NCBI GenBank assembly: GCA_004791255.1
Contig: SRUQ01000004.1
Span: 386,031 to 450,030 of the forward strand
Source: a bacterium M00.F.Ca.ET.205.01.1.1
Lineage (GTDB): Bacteria; Pseudomonadota; Alphaproteobacteria; Rhizobiales; Rhizobiaceae
DNA: 64,000 bases
Reading direction: 5' to 3'
This document shows, one piece after another, positions 1 through 7,085 of this stretch. Under the pieces are notes generated by a model. That model was not told the DNA's origin. It made no database searches and saw nothing but the letters and a program-made list of their open reading frames with translations. Within the stretch, counting starts at the first letter, position 1. Each line of letters opens with the position of its first letter. A program made the position numbers and the translations under genes.

Positions 1-77
1 CCGAAAACCCGGTCGGCGTGCGCATGCTGCCCGACAGCGAGCGTTCGTCTTTCCTCCTCATGCAGATGCGCTACTGA
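1..77 (+). CDS. 3' end of an unidentified CDS (truncated by the window)
   Basis: An open frame enters from the left edge and stops at the TGA at 75-77, giving a C-terminal tail of about 24 residues that ends in LLMQMRY. It lies 11 bases upstream of the GapR-like gene and on the same strand, so it is probably part of the same integrative-element transcript. The tail is too short to assign a family. Confidence 0.5.
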   Translation, partial: ENPVGVRMLPDSERSSFLLMQMRY

Positions 78-88
78 AGGATTTTTCC

Positions 89-349
89 ATGTCCGACAAT
101 ATCACCGAAACCAGCCAGACCGTCGCCGCCGGCCAGTTGCGCGCGCTGATCGAGCGCATCGAGCGCCTGGAGGAGGAGAAGACCACGATCACCGACGATA
201 TCGGCGAGGTCTACAAGGAAGCCGGCGGAACCGGCTTCGACGTCAAGGCCATCCGCACCATCGTCGCCATGCGCCGCAAGGATCCGGCAAAGCGCGAGGA
301 AGAGCAGTCGATCCTCGACCTCTACATGGCTGCGCTGGGGATGGTGTGA
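89..349 (+). CDS. GapR-like DNA-binding protein (DUF2312)
   Basis: This 86-residue protein matches the DUF2312/GapR family in length and composition. It has a helical, charged N-terminal half ([15 protein letters not shown]), a central [15 protein letters not shown] motif and a C-terminal [10 protein letters not shown] helix. In Caulobacter GapR is a nucleoid-associated protein that clamps overtwisted AT-rich DNA and supports replication; that function is known for the family, not shown here. The copy sits in a cluster of small genes ending at an integrase and a tRNA, so it is probably an element-borne paralogue of the chromosomal protein. Its stop codon overlaps the next start in a TGATG junction. 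Confidence 0.85.
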   Translation: MSDNITETSQTVAAGQLRALIERIERLEEEKTTITDDIGEVYKEAGGTGFDVKAIRTIVAMRRKDPAKREEEQSILDLYMAALGMV

Positions 350-594
350 TGCTGACGCAAGCCGAAGTCGAGAAGGCACGAAAGATCTTCACCGAACGCG
401 ATTCCCATCAGCGCATCCGCAATCTTGTCGCCAGCAAGGGCATCGAACTGATGGCTGGCGAAGGCAAGGAGGCCTGCGTCATCGTCATCTCGACGGCCTA
501 CCAGCAGCAGATCATCGCCGATGTCACCGCATCGCTCGACCAGCAGATCGCCGCGGCAAATGCGGTGTTGACCGCAATGGGAGTTGAACCGTAA
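349..594 (+). CDS. Small hypothetical protein of the integrative element
   Basis: An 81-residue ORF starts at the ATG inside the TGATG overlap with the GapR-like gene and ends in a TAATG overlap with the next gene. This tight coupling is the main support for it being real. The product is helical and charged with no membrane segment; the motifs AEVEKARKIFTERD and TASLDQQIAAAN suggest a small coiled or helical protein. I do not recognise a family. A GTG three bases upstream is a possible alternative start. Confidence 0.6.
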   Translation: MLTQAEVEKARKIFTERDSHQRIRNLVASKGIELMAGEGKEACVIVISTAYQQQIIADVTASLDQQIAAANAVLTAMGVEP

Positions 595-797
595 TGACCC
601 CGACAATCGCACTCGGCTGGTGGATCGCGCCGGCGCTTCTGACAATGGCCTTCCTGTCCGGCACCCTGATTCTCGGTCGGCGCGTCGCCTCGCTCAACGG
701 CGTGGTGACCGTCGCCGGCGTATCACCGGGCATGCTCGCCTTCGCGATGGCCATGATCCTGTCGCTGATCGCCTGGTTGTTCTGGGCGCTGCTCTGA
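594..797 (+). CDS. Small two-helix membrane protein
   Basis: This 67-residue ORF starts at the ATG overlapping the previous stop and ends in a TGATG overlap with ssb. It has two hydrophobic stretches, roughly residues 5-27 and 42-66 (ending LSLIAWLFWALL), separated by a short arginine-containing loop, so it probably spans the inner membrane twice. No family is recognised. Small membrane proteins of this kind are common in phage and integrative-element early regions. Its position between DNA-handling genes gives no clear role. Confidence 0.6.
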   Translation: MTPTIALGWWIAPALLTMAFLSGTLILGRRVASLNGVVTVAGVSPGMLAFAMAMILSLIAWLFWALL

Positions 798-1303
798 TGG
801 CCGGCTCCGTCAACAAGGTCATCCTGGTCGGCAATCTCGGCGCCGATCCCGAAGTGCGCCGCTCGAACGCCGGCGATCCGATCGTCAGTTTCCGCATGGC
901 GACGTCGGAAAGCTGGAAGGACAAGGACAGCGGCGAGCGCAAGGAACGCACCGAATGGCATTCGGTCGTCGTCTTCAACACGCAGCTGGCCGAGGTCGCG
1001 GAAAAATACCTGAAGAAGGGCATGAAGGTCTATGTCGAAGGCCAGCAGCAGACCCGCAAATGGCAGGGCCAGGACGGCATCGACCGTTACACGACCGAGA
1101 CGGTGCTGAACCGCTTTCGCGGCGAGATCCAGATGCTCGACAAGCTGCCGTCGAACCGCCCGCCCGGTGCCGAAGGCGCCGACGACTACGGCAGCCAGCG
1201 TTCGCGCGAGACGGATGAACGTCGCGCGATCGAGGAACGCACCCGCCAGGCGCAGCAACGCGGGGCGGGCTCGCGCGAACTTGACGACGAGATCCCCTTC
1301 TGA
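797..1303 (+). CDS. ssb: Single-stranded DNA-binding protein
   Basis: The protein has 168 residues, with an N-terminal OB fold beginning MAGSVNKVILVGNLGADPEVR and the usual WHSVVVF and VYVEGQ strands up to about residue 110. A charged linker follows, then the conserved acidic tip DDEIPF, which recruits partner repair and replication proteins. The start is the ATG overlapping the upstream stop; the open frame upstream of it is not SSB-like. It binds ssDNA during replication and recombination. Its place among phage-type genes suggests an element-encoded copy in addition to the chromosomal ssb. Confidence 0.95.
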   Translation: MAGSVNKVILVGNLGADPEVRRSNAGDPIVSFRMATSESWKDKDSGERKERTEWHSVVVFNTQLAEVAEKYLKKGMKVYVEGQQQTRKWQGQDGIDRYTTETVLNRFRGEIQMLDKLPSNRPPGAEGADDYGSQRSRETDERRAIEERTRQAQQRGAGSRELDDEIPF

Positions 1304-1749
1304 TGACCGCGCCGCTGTCCCGTCGCGAGGCGATCCGCGCCAGGATCATGATCTGCGTCGAGATCGTCGACACAGGCTATGTCGACGCCGCAGGCCGGCC
1401 GTCGCCCTGCCATCTCTGGACCGGGCCGGATAGCGGCACCGGGCGCGGCGGCGGCTATCCCCGCATGTCGCTCGATGGCCAGACGGTTGCCGTCCACATC
1501 GTCAACTGGACCAACGAGCACGGCTTCATTCCCGGCAAGAAGCAGCTCGACCACCTCTGCCGCACCCGCCGCTGCGTGCGCGAAGACCACCTCGAAATGG
1601 TGACGCACAAGCAAAACCAGAAGCGCCGGGACAAGGCCCGGCAACCAGCGAAAGGCCCGATGAAATGCCGCGCACCAAGAAAATCGCCGAAGCCGTCGAC
1701 CAGCCGGCGCCCGTCGTCACCGCATACAAGGGCTTTCTCGACGACATGA
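1303..1749 (+). CDS. HNH endonuclease
   Basis: The product is a small HNH-family nuclease of up to 148 residues. The metal-finger motif is visible as HIVNW, then LDHLCRTRRCVREDHLEMVTH and NQKRR, the arrangement seen in phage HNH proteins (first His, DHxC, then Cys and HLE). It starts in a TGATG overlap with ssb. The last 28 residues are Ser/Pro/Arg-rich and overlap the next gene by 85 bases in another frame, so they may be a read-on tail, and a shorter ancestral product is likely. Such HNH proteins nick or cleave DNA in packaging, homing or defence; which applies is not visible. Confidence 0.85.
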   Translation: MTAPLSRREAIRARIMICVEIVDTGYVDAAGRPSPCHLWTGPDSGTGRGGGYPRMSLDGQTVAVHIVNWTNEHGFIPGKKQLDHLCRTRRCVREDHLEMVTHKQNQKRRDKARQPAKGPMKCRAPRKSPKPSTSRRPSSPHTRAFSTT

Positions 1750-2774
1750 CCTGTCGGCCCGACGGCAAGGTCTTCCAGTTCGAGATCGGCCAGACCTACA
1801 GGCACGATGGCCCAGTGAAGGCCTGCAAGAGCGGCTTCCACGTCATATCAGGCCATCCGCTGGCGCTGTTCAGCTATTATGCGCCGGCCGGCTTGCGCGT
1901 CTGCCAGGTCGAAATCTCCGGCGCGACCGACACCGATGACGGCGGCGAAAAGACCGCCGCAGAGATCCTGACGATCGGCAAGGAAGTCGGCCTGACGCAA
2001 TTGATCCTCGACGCGGTCAAATGGGTGACCGACCGGGCCAGGCTCGTCGACGGCAACTTCACCGCCGGCGACAGCGAGATGGTCAAGAACGGCGATAACG
2101 GGGGCGCTGCCACCGCATCGGGTGACCAGGGCGCTGCCACCGCATCGGGTGACCAGGGCGCTGCCACCGCATCGGGTGACCGGGGCGCTGCCACCGCATC
2201 GGGTGACTGGGGCGCTGCCACCGCATCGGGTGACCAGGGCGCTGCCACCGCATCGGGATGGCGAGGCGCTGCCACCGCATCGGGCACGCGAGGCGCTGCC
2301 ACCGCATCGGGTGACCGGGGCGCTGCCACCGCATCGGGCACGCGAGGCGCTGCCACCGCATCGGGTGACTGGGGCGCTGCCACCGCATCTGGCTACCAAG
2401 GCGCTGCCACCGCATCTGGTATCGGAGGCGCTGCCACCGCATCTGGCTACAAGGGCGCTGCCACCGCATCTGGCTACCAAGGCGCTGCCACCGCATCGGG
2501 TGACCGGGGCGCTGCCACCGCATCGGGATGGCGGGGCGCTGCCACCGCATCGGGCACGCGAGGCGCTGCCACCGCATCGGGATGGCAGGGCGCTGCCACC
2601 GCATCGGGCTATGAAGGCAAGGCGCGCGGCAAGGATGGCTGCGCCCTCTTCCTGGTCGAGCGCTCGACCTCTGGCGACATTATCAACGCATGGGCCGGCA
2701 TCGTCGGTCGCGACGGTGTCAAGCCCGACCAGTTCTATTCGTTGGTCGGCGGCAAGCCGGTCGAGGTCGAGTAG
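1665..2774 (+). CDS. DUF7666-type protein with 19 tandem nonapeptide repeats
   Basis: This 369-residue protein has three parts. Residues 1-146 form an N-terminal domain (VTAYKGFLDDMTCRPDGKVFQ, then a conserved ACKSGFHV segment) typical of the DUF7666 family found in phages and mobile elements. Residues 147-317 are 19 copies of GAATASG followed by two variable residues (DQ, DR, DW, WR, TR, YQ and others). A C-terminal cap with GKARGKDGCALFLVER then follows. The repeat resembles the left-handed beta-roll repeats of YadA-type head domains, so a beta-solenoid is likely, but that is inference. The function is unknown. The start overlaps the HNH gene by 85 bases; no better downstream start keeps the conserved N-terminus. 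Confidence 0.8.
   Translation: MPRTKKIAEAVDQPAPVVTAYKGFLDDMTCRPDGKVFQFEIGQTYRHDGPVKACKSGFHVISGHPLALFSYYAPAGLRVCQVEISGATDTDDGGEKTAAEILTIGKEVGLTQLILDAVKWVTDRARLVDGNFTAGDSEMVKNGDNGGAATASGDQGAATASGDQGAATASGDRGAATASGDWGAATASGDQGAATASGWRGAATASGTRGAATASGDRGAATASGTRGAATASGDWGAATASGYQGAATASGIGGAATASGYKGAATASGYQGAATASGDRGAATASGWRGAATASGTRGAATASGWQGAATASGYEGKARGKDGCALFLVERSTSGDIINAWAGIVGRDGVKPDQFYSLVGGKPVEVE
2103..2615. repeat. 19 x 27-bp tandem repeat inside the DUF7666 gene
   Basis: Nineteen consecutive 27-bp units each consist of an almost invariant 21-bp core encoding GAATASG and 6 bp encoding two variable residues. The core is nearly identical at DNA level (GCTGCCACCGCATC constant, with a few GGG/TGG third-position changes), which shows recent amplification. 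Copy number should change easily by slippage or recombination. All six frames are largely open through the array, which produces spurious overlapping ORFs. Confidence 0.97.
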
Positions 2775-2782
2775 GACCACCG

Positions 2783-3004
2783 ATGACGCGTTCCGCCAAA
2801 AGAAAGCCGGTGACGCTGGACGAGATCGAGGCCGGCCTCGACCTCGTCGCCAGGCGTATGGAGGCCCTTGGCCCCCGCGCCGAGCTTTACCTTCCGATCT
2901 GGCGGGCGCTGGAACGGGAGCGCGACAAACGCGTCGAGGCATCGACGATCCTTGCCGCGGCGAGAGCGCGCCTCGCGCGATCGCCAAGTCATACGATGGA
3001 TTGA
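2783..3004 (+). CDS. Small hypothetical protein
   Basis: A 73-residue ORF begins at the ATG at 2783, seven bases after an AGGA ribosome-binding-like sequence and nine bases after the DUF7666 stop. The product is basic and helical (RSAKRKPVTLDEIEAGLDLVARRMEAL, read in two parts around the KP) with no recognised domain. It ends convergently with the integrase, overlapping its 3' end by 16 bases. It resembles the small helical proteins common in phage-derived gene clusters. The start could lie further upstream in the same frame, but that extension overlaps the DUF7666 gene. Confidence 0.5.
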   Translation: MTRSAKRKPVTLDEIEAGLDLVARRMEALGPRAELYLPIWRALERERDKRVEASTILAAARARLARSPSHTMD

Positions 3005-4395
3005 TCGAATTTCAGGGCAATCTTCGTAAGCTCCTTTCGGCGCCAGTCGAGCGAACCGCCGGAGCCGTATTTCGGGCGGTCGACAGTATGCCCCATCAGC
3101 AACCGCCGCAGCTCATCTTCAATCCCGCCCTCTTTCATCCGGTCCTCGAAGGAATGCCGGAAGGAATAGACCGTGTGCAGCTTGGTCGGCAGCAACGCGT
3201 TGGCGCGCAGGAAGTGATTGAGTGTCGCCGACAGATCGTTCTCGCGGTTGCGGTAGCGCGGGAAGCCGGCCGGATGCCGCTTGGCCGCCTCCAGCGCGAC
3301 GCCGACCAGAGGCACCAGTCGCCGCGACGATTCGGTCTTGATCTCGCGCGGATTGTCCGGATCCTCGCGCGGCTCGATCGACAGATGCGGCACTTTGTTG
3401 GACAGCCGGATTGCATGCGGTTCCAGATTGCAGATTTCGCTTGGCCGGGCGCCGGTTTCGATCAGGATCAGCAGGATGCCGCGCGCCTCGTCATTGAGCG
3501 TGGCAAGGTTGCCGGGCTTCATGACGGTGTCACGGATCCATTCGGTCGGGATCGGCGGGCGCGAGCGCTTTTTCTTCAGGGAAAAGCCGAGGCCGTCGAA
3601 CGGATTTTCGCGGCGCGCATCGCCCTGGTATTTGAAATAGGCTTCATAGAGCACGCGCATGTTGCCGAGGTCGCGATTGCCCGACGATGCGCCGGCCGTC
3701 GCCGATCCTTCCTTCGGCGCGATGCGCGCCAGCCAATGCCGATAAACCTTCTTGGCATGGTCGATGGTGATCTCTTCCATCGCCAGATCGCCGTTGAGTT
3801 TGATGAAGTTGTTGACCGCCCGCCGTTTGACCTTCTTCCACTGGTCCTTCTGCACCTGGCTCTTGCCGATCAGCTCGTCGGCGACGATCTCGCCGCAATA
3901 GATATCGAAGGCTTTGCTGACGGTCGTCTTCGGCACCTCGACAGCGCCGAGCAGCGGATCGGTGATCTGCTGTTCGTTTCCGCCGGCGAGCACAACGCGG
4001 ATCCTGTCCATGAGATCGTCGAACGCTTCCGGCTGCTCGAAATAGGCAGCACCATGGAAGGTGAAGTCGAGCGCCTCGACGCGTTTGACGGCGGCCTCGT
4101 AACGCCGGCGGGCTGGATCCGTGACGCCCTTGGTGATCAGCGAAGCCCACAGCGCATCGTCGGCCGCTTCGAGGAGATCGCGCTTGCGGCGAGCCAGGGC
4201 GCGATCGTCTGTCTTGAGCGAGGCACGCACATGCGGCGCCCGCTCGTCGAGATGCGCGACCGTAACCGGCACGCGGCGCTTGTAGTGATAGTTTCCCTGG
4301 CGCAGGGTAAGGTATCTGTCGGGATCAATCCGGGTTCGATTTCGGCCCACGCACGCACCTGCAAAAAGCCCTTCGGGGCAAGCTGTGTGGCGCAA
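2989..4395 (-). CDS. Tyrosine site-specific recombinase (integrase)
   Basis: The 468-residue protein has an N-terminal arm (YHYKRRVP), a core-binding region at about residues 155-260 and a C-terminal catalytic domain. Catalytic positions visible are R317 (ETGARPSEI), K353, R413 in YSFRHSF, H436 (LLMGH) and the nucleophile Y443 (RPKYGSGG). The first His of the usual HxxR is Tyr here, which is common in the proteobacterial subfamily with YSLRH motifs and does not suggest inactivity. It integrates and excises the element. It starts about 100 bases from the 3' end of tRNA-Leu, the standard arrangement for an integrase using that tRNA as attB. The start is the most upstream ATG; a shorter N-terminus is possible. 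Confidence 0.93.
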   Translation of the reverse strand: MRHTACPEGLFAGACVGRNRTRIDPDRYLTLRQGNYHYKRRVPVTVAHLDERAPHVRASLKTDDRALARRKRDLLEAADDALWASLITKGVTDPARRRYEAAVKRVEALDFTFHGAAYFEQPEAFDDLMDRIRVVLAGGNEQQITDPLLGAVEVPKTTVSKAFDIYCGEIVADELIGKSQVQKDQWKKVKRRAVNNFIKLNGDLAMEEITIDHAKKVYRHWLARIAPKEGSATAGASSGNRDLGNMRVLYEAYFKYQGDARRENPFDGLGFSLKKKRSRPPIPTEWIRDTVMKPGNLATLNDEARGILLILIETGARPSEICNLEPHAIRLSNKVPHLSIEPREDPDNPREIKTESSRRLVPLVGVALEAAKRHPAGFPRYRNRENDLSATLNHFLRANALLPTKLHTVYSFRHSFEDRMKEGGIEDELRRLLMGHTVDRPKYGSGGSLDWRRKELTKIALKFDQSIV

Positions 4396-4510
4396 TTAGT
4401 GGCACAAAACCGGCGAAATTTGCAAGGCCGGAAAAATCGAATGTCATTTTCTGTAATGAAATCAACGCACTATGCAGAGATTTCTGGAAAAATATTGGTG
4501 CGGTCGAGAA
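4396..4510. other. Inferred right attachment junction of the integrative element
   Basis: The stretch between the integrase start and the tRNA-Leu 3' end is AT-richer than its surroundings. Integrases of this type recombine within the 3' part of the target tRNA, so the element-chromosome junction should lie in or just beside 4496-4520. The second copy of the tRNA 3' sequence that would mark the left end is not in this window, so the exact crossover cannot be fixed. Confidence 0.55.
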
Positions 4511-4580
4511 GACTCGAACTTCCACGGGTTGCCCCACAGCGACCTCAACGCTGCGCGTCTACCAATTCCGCCACGACCGC
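4496..4580 (-). tRNA. tRNA-Leu (anticodon GAG); probable attachment site
   Basis: The reverse strand folds as a class II tRNA. The acceptor stem GCGGTCG pairs with CGACCGC, followed by discriminator A and an encoded CCA at 4496-4498. The anticodon stem CAGCG/CGCTG closes the loop TTGAGGT, giving anticodon GAG for leucine CUC/CUU codons. A long variable arm and the T loop GTTCGAGTC are present. The 3' end faces the integrase gene, so it is the likely integration target, and the tRNA is intact after integration. Confidence 0.97.
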
Positions 4581-4815
4581 ACGTGGTAGGAGCCGGAACC
4601 GACCGGCTCGCGGCGTGTAGCAAATCGTTTCCGGCGAAACAAGTGCGCAATGCGCAATAATCCCAGGCGATCGGCATAACCGTCCACAGGATTGGAATGA
4701 GCACGCAAAACTGGACGTTTGCGCCCGATATCGCCATATGGATGTCGAATGCATCTCGCCCGAAAGCGCAAGGCAGTTTGGGACTAGGAGGTGCATCGAG
4801 CGAAACCGAAAAACG

Positions 4816-5559
4816 ATGACAGAACGCAGCCAGATCGCCACGTCGTTCCTGCCCCTGCCCGGCTCGGCGCCGGTCGAATGGGCGGTCGAGCCCGGCCTCA
4901 CCGCCTATCCCGATGCGCTCGCCTTCATGGAAGCGCGCGCCGAGGCGATCCGCAGTGGTGCTGCCGGCGAGATGGTCTGGCTGGTCGAGCATCCGCCGCT
5001 CTACACAGCCGGCACCAGCGCGCACGAAGAAGACCTGATCGACGCCAACCGCTTTCCGGTCTTCGCGGCCGGACGCGGCGGCGAATACACCTATCATGGG
5101 CCGGGCCAGCGGGTGGCCTATGTCATGCTTGATCTCAAGCGCAGGCGCGAGGATGTGCGCGCCTTCGTCGCCGCGCTCGAACAATGGATCATCGGCACGT
5201 TGGCCGCCTTCAACGTGCGCGGCGAGCGGCGCGAGGACCGGGTCGGCGTCTGGGTGGTGCGACCGGATCGCCCGGCCCTGCCCGACGGCTCGCCGGCCGA
5301 GGACAAGATCGCGGCCATCGGCATCAGGCTGCGGCGCTGGGTGAGCTTTCACGGCATCGCCATCAATGTCGAGCCCGACCTCGGTCATTTCAGCGGCATC
5401 GTGCCTTGCGGCGTACAGGATCACGGCGTCACCAGCCTCGTCGACCTCGGCCTGCCGGTCACCATGGCCGATCTCGACCTGGCGCTGAAATCCGCCTTCG
5501 AGGATGTCTTTGGCCCCGCCGCGGCCTTGCCTGTTGAAACGGCTCGCAAGACCGGCTGA
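4816..5559 (+). CDS. lipB: Lipoyl(octanoyl) transferase LipB
   Basis: LipB transfers octanoate from acyl carrier protein to lipoyl domains of E2 subunits and GcvH, the first step of lipoate synthesis. The 247-residue product has the [12 protein letters not shown] motif at residues 87-98, catalytic Lys164 in DKIAAIGIR and the acyl-thioester Cys198 in GIVPCGV, and its length is normal. I chose the ATG at 4816; the open frame extends 26 codons upstream without family similarity. The gene converges on the M50 protease gene with 23 bases between. The 235 bases between tRNA-Leu and this start hold no clear gene. Confidence 0.95.
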   Translation: MTERSQIATSFLPLPGSAPVEWAVEPGLTAYPDALAFMEARAEAIRSGAAGEMVWLVEHPPLYTAGTSAHEEDLIDANRFPVFAAGRGGEYTYHGPGQRVAYVMLDLKRRREDVRAFVAALEQWIIGTLAAFNVRGERREDRVGVWVVRPDRPALPDGSPAEDKIAAIGIRLRRWVSFHGIAINVEPDLGHFSGIVPCGVQDHGVTSLVDLGLPVTMADLDLALKSAFEDVFGPAAALPVETARKTG

Positions 5560-5582
5560 AACCGTCCGACCGGCTCCCTTGC

Positions 5583-6830
5583 TCAGATCAACTGCGCCGA
5601 AGCCCAGAGCACGCCGTAGCCATGGATGGTGAACACCGCCAGCAATGCGCCGGCGATAACGACACGGTCGACGGGGCGGATCGGCTTCAGCTCATGGCGG
5701 GGCTTCACCCCGCTTCCAACGGTCAGCAGGCTGAGGATTGAAAAGACCGCTCCCGCAACGATCAGGAAGCCGGAGGAAAAGCCGGCCTGCCATCCCACCG
5801 CCAGGAAGGCCGACAGCAGGAAGAACGAGGCCAGCGCCAGCGCGACCGGCCCGGGGCAGATCTGGCGCAGCACCTGGCCGCCGTCGAACTTCCAAACAGG
5901 CACCAGATTGGCGATGTTGAACAGCGCAGCGAAGCCGGCCAGCGTCGCCAGCAATGACGCGGCAAGCCGATGCCCTTCCGCGCCGGCAAAGGCGCTCGCC
6001 GAGATCGCTATCGGCACCAGGAAGGCGGAGAACCCGGCCCCCATCAGCGCCACGAAGGCGACCTCGAAGCGGCTGTCATAGGGCCGCCCGCCAATAGCGA
6101 CGCCGCCGAGCAGCGGGATGAAGATCATGCGCGCCTTGCGGTGTCCCATCAGGCGAAATGCCGCCATATGGCCAAGCTCATGCAAGGCAACCACCGATGT
6201 CAGGATCGCGGCCAGCGCCAGCCCGCCGCGATGCAGGCCGAAGAACGGCCACAAAATGAGTGCCGACAGCGCCGCGAAGCCGACCTGGCTCAGCGGATGC
6301 TCGAACCAGCCGCCCTTGCGGTAGCGCCCTGTCCTGGCCCAGCCCTGCAGCTTGGCGAGCTCGCGGCGCATGGCGAAATAGCGAAACACCAGGAAGGCAA
6401 CGCCGCGATAGCGGTCGGTCTGGCTGAGCGTGACGCGCGTGCCGTCGCCGACCGAAACGAGCTGAGTAGTCTCTCGGTAATCCGCCCAGAAGGACGGATC
6501 GAGCGCAGTATCCTCGACGACGCGCATCGAAAAGCACCTGCCTTCCACGACCTCCTCGAGCAATGCCTTGCGCTCGATGGGTTGGCCATCGCGCCCCTCC
6601 CAGGACATCGTCGTGCGAACCAAGCCCTCGCCCAGTTGCTCTGCCGACAGGATTTCGCCTGACCAGCCCGCATCGCTGCCGAGCGGCCACAGCGCCTGCC
6701 AGAGGCGCTGCCGGTCGGCTGTGACGGTGCGGCTGATCTTGATCGTGCGCAAACCGAGCGGCGCGGTCATCAAGAGAAAGATCAGCCCGAGATTGCCGGC
6801 CACCAGGATGGCGGTGACGATGGGCGACAC
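5583..6830 (-). CDS. Membrane M50 (site-2) protease fused to an SRPBCC-like domain
   Basis: The 415-residue protein starts with a membrane segment (residues 4-24). A soluble region at about residues 28-165 follows that reads like an SRPBCC/START-type ligand-binding fold (RTVTADRQRLWQAL, SFWADYRETTQL, TRVTLSQTDRYRG). Several membrane helices then carry the zinc motif HELGH at 217-221 and the second metal-ligand motif in PVWKFDGGQ around residues 311-319. It is therefore an intramembrane metalloprotease with a built-in sensory or lipid-binding domain; the substrate is unknown. No PDZ domain is seen, unlike RseP. The gene is monocistronic. Confidence 0.8.
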   Translation of the reverse strand: MSPIVTAILVAGNLGLIFLLMTAPLGLRTIKISRTVTADRQRLWQALWPLGSDAGWSGEILSAEQLGEGLVRTTMSWEGRDGQPIERKALLEEVVEGRCFSMRVVEDTALDPSFWADYRETTQLVSVGDGTRVTLSQTDRYRGVAFLVFRYFAMRRELAKLQGWARTGRYRKGGWFEHPLSQVGFAALSALILWPFFGLHRGGLALAAILTSVVALHELGHMAAFRLMGHRKARMIFIPLLGGVAIGGRPYDSRFEVAFVALMGAGFSAFLVPIAISASAFAGAEGHRLAASLLATLAGFAALFNIANLVPVWKFDGGQVLRQICPGPVALALASFFLLSAFLAVGWQAGFSSGFLIVAGAVFSILSLLTVGSGVKPRHELKPIRPVDRVVIAGALLAVFTIHGYGVLWASAQLI

Positions 6831-6941
6831 GTGACGCTCCTCCTGTCAGGAGCGATACCCTAGCGGCACGGACGGCAAGAAAGACTTAACGGCACGGCAC
6901 GGCCGCGCCTACCCGAAACAGCGGCGGCAAATGCCGCCACC

Positions 6942-7028
6942 TCACATCGCTCCGATCCAGATCGCCATGGAAATGAGGAAGGTGCTCATGCAAACCAGCG
7001 AGATGACATCCTGAACCAGATCGGTCAT
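6942..7028 (-). CDS. 28-residue hydrophobic membrane peptide, SOS-controlled (predicted)
   Basis: On the minus strand an ATG at 7028 opens a 28-codon frame ending in TGA at 6942-6944. It is preceded by AGGAG (7035-7039 on the plus strand) six bases upstream. The peptide starts MTDLVQDV and continues as one uninterrupted hydrophobic stretch ending MAIWIGAM. The only charges are D3 and D7, with no Lys or Arg. It is therefore predicted to be a single-pass inner-membrane peptide. A GTTC-N7-GTTC LexA box lies 34-48 bases upstream between promoter-like elements. Size, hydrophobicity and SOS control resemble SidA of Caulobacter (29 residues, division inhibitor) and TisB of E. coli, but sequence homology is not evident. 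Confidence 0.7.
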   Translation of the reverse strand: MTDLVQDVISLVCMSTFLISMAIWIGAM

Positions 7029-7061
7029 AACTCTCTCCTGTTGTTGGTATGTTTACAATTT

Positions 7062-7085
7062 GTTCTAATTTTGTTCCAAAGTCAA
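7062..7085 (-). promoter_or_regulatory. LexA (SOS) box overlapping a sigma70-like promoter
   Basis: Plus-strand 7062-7076 reads GTTC, seven bases, GTTC, the direct-repeat LexA operator of Alphaproteobacteria, with both half-sites perfect. A TTGACT -35 hexamer for the minus strand lies at 7080-7085, so the operator falls just downstream of the -35, where bound LexA would block RNA polymerase. The -10 is less clear (CAAATT at 17-bp spacing). The only gene it can serve on this side is the 28-residue peptide. Confidence 0.85.

Noticed and set aside
2103..2615. Regularly spaced repeats that could suggest a CRISPR array
   Set aside because: The variable parts are only 6 bp and in frame with a protein, and there are no cas genes. 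It is a coding tandem repeat.
3156..3165. Tyr instead of His at the first position of the integrase HxxR motif as a sign of inactivation
   Set aside because: This substitution (YSxRH) is usual in the integrase subfamily, and all other catalytic residues, including Y443, are present.
2122..4620. A plus-strand open frame of 832 codons across the repeat array and the integrase
   Set aside because: Its first part is the 27-bp array read in another frame (repeated RALPPHR) and the rest is antisense to the integrase. It has no ribosome-binding site and no recognisable domain.
4697..4817. A 40-residue plus-strand ORF ending in overlap with the lipB ATG
   Set aside because: There is no clear ribosome-binding site, no hydrophobic or conserved pattern, and a chance length for GC-rich DNA. 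It was kept out of the gene list.
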